Positions 15,413 to 22,063 of a stretch of 64,000 nt of DNA are shown one piece after another. Below the pieces are notes generated by a model. The model was given only the letters and a program-made list of their open reading frames with translations. It was not told the DNA's origin and searched no databases. Numbering within the stretch: the first letter of the stretch is position 1; every line of letters starts with the position of its first letter. The translations under genes and the position numbers were made by a program. Source of the stretch: an uncultured Prevotellaceae bacterium (GTDB taxonomy: Bacteria; Bacteroidota; Bacteroidia; Bacteroidales; Bacteroidaceae); assembly GCA_947167515.1 (NCBI GenBank), contig CAMVIM010000002.1, forward strand, positions 62,001-126,000. Direction: 5' to 3'.

Positions 15413-17089
15413 ATGAAAAGAATCTTGATGGCAGCCCTGCTGCTCACAGCCGTCTTCACAGCGACGGCACAAATCCAAGAGAAGAAAATCACCGTGACCG
15501 AAAACATCGCCTACCGTACCGATGTAGGCCCCAGCACCGTGCTCGACCTCGCACAGCCCCTCTTCGGCCCCCAGCAAAACCGACCCGCCATCCTCATCAT
15601 CCATGGTGGCGGCTGGAGTGCTGGCTCCAAGAACGACATGGTCTATCGCACCCTCATGATAGACTATGCTATGAAGGGCTATGTGGTGGCAAACATGAAC
15701 TACCGCCTCTTGCAGGAAGCACCCCCACCAGCCTGCATCGAAGACGTGCGCTGCGCCATCCGCTGGATGAAAGCCCACGCCGACCAACTGGGCATCGACC
15801 CCGAACGCATCGGCACCTACGGACACTCTGCTGGTGGCCATCTCTCGCTCATGGCAGGAGTGGCAGCCGAGAGCAAGGCATTTGCCGACGACAAAGACCC
15901 GTGGAAAGCCTACTCCTGCCGTGTGGCATGCGCAGCCGGCGGTGCTCCTCCCACAGAGCTGGGACGCCCGGGCAATTCCTTTGGTGACCACACCGAGTGG
16001 TGGCCCATCGGCTACATCGGCAAGAGCGACACCCCCTTCCTCGTTCTGCAAGGCGGCGAAGACCCCGTGGTGCGACCCAACCTCACTGAAGACTGGGTGG
16101 TGAAGATGCAGAAGGCAGGCTCACAGGTGGACTATGTGAAAGTGCATGGTCAGCACGGCGTTGCCTTCGACCAGCAGTTGGAATTCACACGTCCCGCCAT
16201 GGATGCCTTCTATGCTCGCCACCTCAAGCACGACGACCCCAGCGTGAGCTTCGAGCAGATGAAAGTGCCCGACTTCGGTGGTAGCGGACGCCACAAGGCC
16301 ATCGCCGTGCGCGAGAAGACCCTGCCCGACTTCGTTGTCTATCGTCCTGTCAACCTCGATGCAGCCATGACCGTAGGCACTCCCCCCCTGTTTGGCACGG
16401 GCGAACCCCAGAAAGAGAAACTCCCCGTCCTCGTCTTCTGCAACGGCGGTTGCATGGACACCAGCATTGGCTACGAAAACATGCTCACCGACATCGCCTC
16501 CCACGGCTACGTGGTGGTGGCCATTGGCGAACTGCAGATGCTGGCTCAGCATGAGAAAGACCAGCACACCCCCTCGCCGATAGTGAAGAAAGCCCTCGAC
16601 TGGCTCAGCCAGCAAGCCGCCGACCCCAACTCCGCCTACTACAATAGGCTCGACATGGACAAGATAGCCGCAGCAGGTCACTCATGCGGCGGAGCGCAAG
16701 TCTTGGCCAATGCAGCCGACCCACGCCTCAAGACCTACGCTCTCCTCAATGCAGGCATGGGACAGATGAGCATGGCAGATGCCAGCAGCAAGTCGCTCAA
16801 GAACCTCCATGGCCCCATCCTCTACCTCCTTGGCGGCGAAACCGACATGGCATGGAAAAATGCGCAGGCAGACTACAAAGCCCTCAAGAAAGTCCCCGTC
16901 GTCTTTGCCGACAACACCACAAGCGGTCATGGCGGCACCTACCATCAGCCCAACGGTGGAGCCAACTCACGCATGGTGCGCGCCTGGCTCGACTGGCAGC
17001 TGAAAGGCAAGGCCGACCTTGAGAAACTCTTCCTCCAAGGCGACCTCACCGGCTACGATGGCTTCAGCATCAAGCACAAGAACTTCTAA
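15413..17089 (+). CDS. Two-headed alpha/beta hydrolase (BD-FAE-like plus PETase/chlorophyllase-like)
   Basis: A 558-residue exported protein that seems to hold two hydrolase domains. The first (about 25-275) is of the bifunctional/feruloyl esterase-like lipase type: 'ILIIHGGGWSAGSKND', nucleophile Ser139 in YGHSAGGH, a late 'HGQHGVAF'. The second (about 290-545) has its own set: 'VLVFCNGGCMDTS', nucleophile Ser424 in GHSCGGAQ and a late histidine in TSGHGGTY. Its signal peptide DNA matches that of GH51 at 52 of 60 bases. Its place in the arabinan/galactan run suggests removal of two kinds of ester. The domain pairing is read by eye; the function of the second half is uncertain. Confidence 0.8.
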   Translation: MKRILMAALLLTAVFTATAQIQEKKITVTENIAYRTDVGPSTVLDLAQPLFGPQQNRPAILIIHGGGWSAGSKNDMVYRTLMIDYAMKGYVVANMNYRLLQEAPPPACIEDVRCAIRWMKAHADQLGIDPERIGTYGHSAGGHLSLMAGVAAESKAFADDKDPWKAYSCRVACAAGGAPPTELGRPGNSFGDHTEWWPIGYIGKSDTPFLVLQGGEDPVVRPNLTEDWVVKMQKAGSQVDYVKVHGQHGVAFDQQLEFTRPAMDAFYARHLKHDDPSVSFEQMKVPDFGGSGRHKAIAVREKTLPDFVVYRPVNLDAAMTVGTPPLFGTGEPQKEKLPVLVFCNGGCMDTSIGYENMLTDIASHGYVVVAIGELQMLAQHEKDQHTPSPIVKKALDWLSQQAADPNSAYYNRLDMDKIAAAGHSCGGAQVLANAADPRLKTYALLNAGMGQMSMADASSKSLKNLHGPILYLLGGETDMAWKNAQADYKALKKVPVVFADNTTSGHGGTYHQPNGGANSRMVRAWLDWQLKGKADLEKLFLQGDLTGYDGFSIKHKNF

Positions 17090-17144
17090 GGCTCAACGCT
17101 TGACTCACAACTCTTCATTGGCTACGCCGAGAGGTTCTTAATTT

Positions 17145-17942
17145 TCAATTCTTAATTCTCAACTCGAATCCCACGTTCCATCCGTTCGTGCCTTCGGGCA
17201 ACAAGGCGATGGAGCCGCCCGAGAGTTGAATCATGCGACGGCATAGGCTCAGCCCTATGCCGTTGCCTGTTTTCTTTGTGGTGTAGAAAGGTACGAAGAT
17301 GTCGTTACGTTCAGCCGTGGGGATGGGTGCGCCATCATTGTAGAACACGATGTGAACCGTTTTCAGTTTGTCGCGGAAAGCGGAGATGAGCACATGCTTG
17401 GCATCGGCCTCCACTGCATTTTTCATGAGATTCATCAGCACCTGCCGCATCAAGTTCGGGTCGGCATGTAGTTGCAAGTTGGCAGGTTCTACTTTCACTT
17501 CTATGTCAACCTCGCCAGCCATAGTCTGCAAGCACCTTAACAAAATCTCCACCTCGATATTTTCAGGTTGAGGTAGTTGCAGCGATGAAAACTTGCGGTA
17601 GCCATCCACAAACGAACGTAACCCCTTCGACGTTTCGTGGATGACCTTCATGCCTTCGTAGAGGTCAGAGTTCCTGATGCTTTCCTCTTGCACGAATGTG
17701 CCCGACAGCGAGACGATGGGAGCCAGCGAGTTCATGATTTCGTGAGTCAGCGTTCGCGTCAGTTTTTCCCACGAAGCCATCTCGATGTCCTGTCGCTGTT
17801 CCTGCATCAGTTCCATCATGTGGTTGATGGTTTCACGTGCTGCACGTTCACCAGGCAGCACCCCTTTCGTCGGAAGACGGAAGGAGAAGTCGCCATTGCG
17901 GATAGCTTCGAGCACAAGGGGGTAGAGAGAGGTGGAAAACAT
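17145..17942 (-). CDS. Short soluble histidine kinase
   Basis: A 265-residue kinase. The H box is 'TRTLTHEIMNSLAPI' (His about 90), the N box 'LMNLMKNAVEADA', the G box 'GNGIGLSLCRRM', ending in a complete HATPase domain. There is no membrane helix or sensor domain: the region before the H box is only about 75 residues, and an in-frame TAG lies just upstream of the start, so the usual N-terminal sensor of related kinases is missing here. It is transcribed after the response regulator at 18052 with a 109-base gap. It probably phosphorylates that regulator. How it receives a signal without a sensor is unclear. Confidence 0.88.
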   Translation of the reverse strand: MFSTSLYPLVLEAIRNGDFSFRLPTKGVLPGERAARETINHMMELMQEQRQDIEMASWEKLTRTLTHEIMNSLAPIVSLSGTFVQEESIRNSDLYEGMKVIHETSKGLRSFVDGYRKFSSLQLPQPENIEVEILLRCLQTMAGEVDIEVKVEPANLQLHADPNLMRQVLMNLMKNAVEADAKHVLISAFRDKLKTVHIVFYNDGAPIPTAERNDIFVPFYTTKKTGNGIGLSLCRRMIQLSGGSIALLPEGTNGWNVGFELRIKN

Positions 17943-18051
17943 GGGCTATCTTTTAAAGTTCATTTAGGTTTCGTGTGTTTTATTTCTTTGGAGTTAGAAG
18001 GGTTAAGGGAGTTTGAGCCAAATGTGATGCTGGTGTCAAGGTATCGGCTTT

Positions 18052-18573
18052 TTAATTCATCACTCTCAACTTATTATACAGCGTCTGCCGACTGATGCCC
18101 AGCATTTCAGCAGCCAGTCGGAGGTTGCCGTGGCACTTATCCACAGCACTCCTCACGTGGGCCTCTTCCACTTCGGCCAGCGGTCGGATTTGCTGTTGGC
18201 GGTTGATGGCTCCCATCAGCGTGTCCACCAGTTTGTTGTTGTCCCACGGCTTCTCCACAAAGTCGGCAGCCCCACGCTTGAGAGCCTTCACCGCCAATTC
18301 GATGTCGGCATAGGCGGTGAACAGCACCACTGGCACTTCGGGGTGCAACAGCTTGATTTTGTCGAGCCAGAAAAGTCCCTCGTTGCCCGTGTTTAGACCG
18401 AGGGAGAAGTTCATGTCGAGCAACACCACATCGATGGCATTTTGTGCCATCACGGTCGGGATGCTGTCGGGTGCATTGAGGGTGAACACCTGCTCAAAGG
18501 TTTTCTTCAGCAGATAACGCAGCGAGATGAGCACGTTGGGGTTATCGTCGATGATGAGGATAGATTGATACAT
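18052..18573 (-). CDS. Response regulator, receiver plus Fis-type HTH (no AAA domain)
   Basis: A 173-residue regulator. The receiver (about 1-120) has its phosphorylation Asp in VVLLDMNF, the Thr switch in LFTAYAD and the Lys in FVEKPWD. A short linker leads to a Fis/NtrC-type helix-turn-helix ('NLRLAAEMLGISRQTLYNKL'). The sigma-54-activating AAA domain of NtrC relatives is absent, so it should act on ordinary promoters, as in PrrA/ActR-type regulators. The start MYQSILIIDD at 18573 was chosen over an upstream ATG because a TTTG-N20-TACTTTTG promoter (18626-18595) lies between them. Palindromes at 18650-18691 and 21962-21980 are likely its binding sites. Confidence 0.9.
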   Translation of the reverse strand: MYQSILIIDDNPNVLISLRYLLKKTFEQVFTLNAPDSIPTVMAQNAIDVVLLDMNFSLGLNTGNEGLFWLDKIKLLHPEVPVVLFTAYADIELAVKALKRGAADFVEKPWDNNKLVDTLMGAINRQQQIRPLAEVEEAHVRSAVDKCHGNLRLAAEMLGISRQTLYNKLRVMN

Positions 18574-18594
18574 GTGTATTCCTTTTTCTTTTTG

Positions 18595-18626
18595 CAAAAG
18601 TACGCTAAAAACGTCAAAGGGGCAAA
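18595..18626 (-). promoter_or_regulatory. Promoter of the response regulator-kinase operon
   Basis: Minus strand: TTTG (18626-18623), 20 bases, TACTTTTG (18602-18595). The nearest palindrome (18650-18668) ends 47 bases upstream of the -7 box. Confidence 0.6.
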
Positions 18627-18649
18627 AATCTCTGGAGGAAAAAAGAGGC

Positions 18650-18668
18650 GTGTCCAGTTTTTGGACAC
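18650..18668. promoter_or_regulatory. Probable response-regulator operator 1
   Basis: A 19-base palindrome GTGTCCAGTTTTTGGACAC with 7-base arms. It lies 47 bases from the -7 box of the regulator gene itself, which suggests autoregulation. Confidence 0.6.
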
Positions 18669-18672
18669 AAAA

Positions 18673-18691
18673 GTGTCTAATTTTTTGACAC
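18673..18691. promoter_or_regulatory. Probable response-regulator operator 2
   Basis: A 19-base palindrome GTGTCTAATTTTTTGACAC, centred 23 bases from operator 1 (two helical turns). It ends 48 bases before the -7 box of the outer-membrane gene at 18740. Confidence 0.6.
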
Positions 18692-18739
18692 TCCCGATTT
18701 TTCCGCATTTTTCATTCCGCCCCTTTGAGTGAGAGAAAG

Positions 18740-18747
18740 TAACTTTG
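18740..18747 (+). promoter_or_regulatory. -7 box for the outer-membrane protein gene
   Basis: TAACTTTG with no TTG at 19-21 bases upstream, as expected if an activator bound at 18673-18691 is needed. The leader to 18886 is about 130 bases. Confidence 0.55.
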
Positions 18748-18885
18748 TCCATGAAAAGAGTTGCGCACAAGCGTAAACACAGATCAGTTATATGTTTAGT
18801 AAACTTTATTCAAACCATGGTGCTTCGCCTTGGGTCGTGAGGTTCGAGACGAAGATTTTTCCGACAACATCAAAAACCAACCGAT

Positions 18886-21798
18886 ATGAAACAAATACTA
18901 TTTTTATTATTCATCATGAGTGGCGTATTCTGTTCGGCACAGGAAAGCGAACGTAAAATCTCCGTGTGGGGGCACGTGCGCGACTCGTTCACGAAGCAGG
19001 GCATTCGCGATGTGAAAATCACCGTTATGAGTGCCGACAGCACCGTGCTCGACACCACCCGTGTGTGGGGCAATCCACAGCCAGGCGTCAGTTACGATGC
19101 CACCTACAAGAGCCGTGTGCCCGTCGTGGCGCAGCGGCTCATCATCAAGGCCGAACATCCCGACTACGAAGACACCTATGTGAACTTCAATATCCGCTAC
19201 ATCAAGCGCAACACCTTCTTCGACGCTCCGTGGCACTACATGAAGCGGCGGCCCAAGCAGTCCCAACTCTCCGACATGGATCGAGAATTGGACGAAGTGG
19301 TGGTCAAGGCCACAAAGGTGCGCATTGCCTACCGTGGCGACACCCTCGTCTATAATGCCGATGCCTTCAATGTGCCCGAAGGCTCCATGCTCGATGGCCT
19401 GCTCCGTCAGATGGACGGGGTGGAACTGAACGACAATGGCGAAATCAAGGTGAATGGGCGTAAGGTCGATTATTTGACCCTGAACGGAAAAGACTTTTTC
19501 AAGGGACAGAACAAGGTGATGCTGGAGAATCTGCCCTACTACACGGTGAAGGAGGTGAAGGTGTTCAACAAGACCACCGAGCGTAGCGAGTTCTTGGGCC
19601 GCGACGTGGAGGAGAAGGAGTATGTGATGGACGTGCAGTTGAAGCGCGAGTACAGCATTGGCTACATGGGCAACCTCGAGGCTGGCGGCGGCATTGCCAC
19701 TCCCGAAGGTCTTGATGCTGAGCGGACTACGGAGGCCGACCGCTACATGGCTCGCTTCTTTGCCGCCCGATTCTCCGACAACACCCGCATGGCCCTGATG
19801 GGCAACACCAACAATATCAACCAGCAGGGGCGACCCACCCAGAGCGGCGACTGGCGTGACAACACGGGGCAGAACGGACGCACGACCACCCACCGGTTGA
19901 ATGGCAACCTCATGATGAACGGTAAGGACAACAAGGTGACCAACAATGTGGACTACAGTGTGGAGTGGGACCGTGGCGACTTTGTCAGTCGCACCTCGGC
20001 TGAGAACTATCTGAGCAGCGGCAATAGTTATAGCCACAACGAGAGCAACAGCAGGTTGCGTGACTTCACCTTCAATTTCGGCGACAACTTCCGTGTCAAA
20101 CTGCCCCAACTCAAGGTGCCTTTCAACATGGACACGCGCCTTGACCTCACCTACAACCGCCACCACGACTGGAACCAATCGGCCTCGGCCATGTTTGCCA
20201 CCGATCCCTTCGTCCAAGGCATCAGCGAGGCCGACACTGTCAACACCACCCAAAGCAGTTCGCACTATCGCAGCCGCAACTTCAACGTGCAGATGCTGAA
20301 CGCCCTTACCCTCAAACTGCCGTGGGGCGACCACATTGACCTCAACTTGAACGGCCACTATTGGCGCAATCCTGGCGAGGGCGATGCCCAAGAGCGTTAT
20401 CGCTACCATCACGAACCCGACCGCAGTAACGACCGCAACCGCCACGACGACACCCCCAGCCACTCCTACCTCTGGAATGCCCGTCTCAACTACACCATCG
20501 CATGGCTCAGCGGTTGGAGTGTGGAGACCTACGGACGCTATGAGCAGGAGTATCAGAACAACGTCAACGACTACTATACCCTTTCCCCATCCCTCCCCCT
20601 GTATGGGGAAGGTGACCTTGTGGCTGGTTCCTCAATAATCCATGTCCCCGACCTCGCCAACTCCTTCTCCTATGGGCAAATGAGCCGTGACTATCGTGCT
20701 GGCATCGTGTCTGGTTACACCAAGAACGCTGATGGAAACTACACCAACTTCCGTCTCGAACTCCCTGTGCGCCACATCCTTCAGCGCATGGACTATCGCA
20801 GCGACCCCCTCTCCACCTCGCTGAGCCGACACTACACCACCTTTGACCCCTCGGTCAGCCTCTCGGTGGCTCGCAACAACTTCAGCCGCTACTTCTATCT
20901 CAGAGCCAACATCACTCACACCCCGCCCAGCCTTCTCCAGATGCTCGACCGCACCAACACCAACAATCCCTTGGCCGTCATGCTGGGCAATCCGGACTTG
21001 CAGCAGCAGACCGCCTATACCTTCGCTGCCTACTTCCAGCGGTCGGGCGATGCCAAAACGCCCAACCACTATGTGAGCGTGTCGGGAGGCCTCACCGATA
21101 ACCGTGTGGTGCAAGGCTACTCCTACAACCAGCAGACGGGTGTGCGCACCTATCGTCCGGCCAATGTGGACGGCAACTGGTACACAGGGTTCCTCTACAA
21201 TCTGGGCATGCCCCTCGATTCTGCCAATCTCTTCCGCTTCTCACTCGATGCCAGCTACCGCTTGGATCACATAGTCGATTTGGCCAGCACCGACGGCGAC
21301 GGAAACAGCGCGCGAAGCACCGTGTGGGTGCATGGAACAACCTTTTCTCCCTCGCTGCGCTACCAGAAGGATAAGCTCTCCGTCCAACTTTCGGGCAATT
21401 TGACGTGGGAGAACACCCACCGACGCCAGCAGGAGGGCATCACCTCCTCTATGGCTGCCATCAACACCTTCCGCTTCCACTACGGACTCTCCGCCACCAC
21501 CCCCCTGCTGTGGAAAGTTTCCCTTTCCACCGACTTCACCATCTATTCGCGCCGAGGCTACTCCGACCCCTCCATGAACACCAACGAACCTGTGTGGAAT
21601 GCCACCCTCTCGCGCCCCTTCCTTCGGGGCAAGCTCATAGCCCTTCTGCGTGGCTACGACCTGCTGGCTCAGCGCACCAACTTCTCCTACACGGCCAACG
21701 CACAGGGGCGTGTAGAGACCTGGCGCAACAGCCTCGGTCGCTACCTGCTGCTGTCGCTGCAATGGAAGTTTAACCACAACCCGAAAAAGCGCACTTAA
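18886..21798 (+). CDS. Outer-membrane beta-barrel protein of the TonB-receptor type
   Basis: A 970-residue protein. It has a signal peptide (about 1-18), a carboxypeptidase-regulatory-like Ig domain (about 24-125), a plug-like region ('DGLLRQMDGVELNDNGEIKVNGRKVDYL', about 165-225) and a large barrel to the end. It fits the outer-membrane-protein beta-barrel family (PF14905-like), which resembles TonB-dependent receptors but lacks SusC features. It is divergent from the two-component genes and upstream of the FtsX/LolD transporter, with matching operators at both promoters, so it is likely part of an envelope stress or export system. SPSLPLYGEGD (about 20583-20616) is encoded by a fold-back CTTTCCCCAT/ATGGGGAAGG and looks like an in-frame insertion. 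Confidence 0.85.
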   Translation: MKQILFLLFIMSGVFCSAQESERKISVWGHVRDSFTKQGIRDVKITVMSADSTVLDTTRVWGNPQPGVSYDATYKSRVPVVAQRLIIKAEHPDYEDTYVNFNIRYIKRNTFFDAPWHYMKRRPKQSQLSDMDRELDEVVVKATKVRIAYRGDTLVYNADAFNVPEGSMLDGLLRQMDGVELNDNGEIKVNGRKVDYLTLNGKDFFKGQNKVMLENLPYYTVKEVKVFNKTTERSEFLGRDVEEKEYVMDVQLKREYSIGYMGNLEAGGGIATPEGLDAERTTEADRYMARFFAARFSDNTRMALMGNTNNINQQGRPTQSGDWRDNTGQNGRTTTHRLNGNLMMNGKDNKVTNNVDYSVEWDRGDFVSRTSAENYLSSGNSYSHNESNSRLRDFTFNFGDNFRVKLPQLKVPFNMDTRLDLTYNRHHDWNQSASAMFATDPFVQGISEADTVNTTQSSSHYRSRNFNVQMLNALTLKLPWGDHIDLNLNGHYWRNPGEGDAQERYRYHHEPDRSNDRNRHDDTPSHSYLWNARLNYTIAWLSGWSVETYGRYEQEYQNNVNDYYTLSPSLPLYGEGDLVAGSSIIHVPDLANSFSYGQMSRDYRAGIVSGYTKNADGNYTNFRLELPVRHILQRMDYRSDPLSTSLSRHYTTFDPSVSLSVARNNFSRYFYLRANITHTPPSLLQMLDRTNTNNPLAVMLGNPDLQQQTAYTFAAYFQRSGDAKTPNHYVSVSGGLTDNRVVQGYSYNQQTGVRTYRPANVDGNWYTGFLYNLGMPLDSANLFRFSLDASYRLDHIVDLASTDGDGNSARSTVWVHGTTFSPSLRYQKDKLSVQLSGNLTWENTHRRQQEGITSSMAAINTFRFHYGLSATTPLLWKVSLSTDFTIYSRRGYSDPSMNTNEPVWNATLSRPFLRGKLIALLRGYDLLAQRTNFSYTANAQGRVETWRNSLGRYLLLSLQWKFNHNPKKRT

Positions 21799-21802
21799 AC
21801 AA

Positions 21803-21894
21803 CCCCAAAATCGGTCTGAGTCACACCCCTACCATAGGTGTGACTCAGACCCCTATAGGGGGTGTGACTCACACCGATTTTGAGGCTCTGAAAG
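21803..21894. repeat. Fold-back element with three 24-base-period units (copy 2)
   Basis: Units start at 21813 (GGTCTGAGTCACACC, inverted form), 21837 (GGTGTGACTCAGACC) and 21861 (GGTGTGACTCACACC), again exactly 24 apart. Ends CCCCAAAATCGG and CCGATTTTGAGG are inverted copies. It follows the outer-membrane gene stop by 5 bases. Confidence 0.85.
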
Positions 21895-21961
21895 CACCTT
21901 TTTCCCGCCTCTTCCTTTGGCTCTATTTTTAGAGTGGAATTTCACTCTGAAACCCTTCAAT

Positions 21962-21980
21962 GTGTCTAATTTTTGGACAC
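21962..21980. promoter_or_regulatory. Probable response-regulator operator 3
   Basis: The palindrome GTGTCTAATTTTTGGACAC, a hybrid of operators 1 and 2. It ends 48 bases before the -7 box at 22029, the same distance as operator 2 to its promoter. Confidence 0.6.
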
Positions 21981-22005
21981 TTTTTGTCTCCATCCCTTTC
22001 AATGC

Positions 22006-22036
22006 TTGTCTGAACCGTGGGGAATGCTTAACTTTG
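22006..22036 (+). promoter_or_regulatory. Promoter of the FtsX/LolD transporter genes
   Basis: TTG (22006-22008), 20 bases, TAACTTTG (22029-22036). It places the start of transcription near 22043, so translation must start at 22064 rather than at the earlier ATG at 21917. Confidence 0.6.
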
Positions 22037-22063
22037 TGGACACAAAAGAAAGGTGAAGTCCTC

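Noticed and set aside
18574-18885. Sigma-54 promoter expected from the NtrC-like HTH
   Set aside because: No TGGCAC-N5-TTGC element was found, and the regulator lacks the AAA domain needed for sigma-54.
18907-20463. 518-codon ORF opposite the outer-membrane gene
   Set aside because: Antisense shadow caused by the high-G/C codon usage; Val/His/Gly-rich nonsense with no domain.
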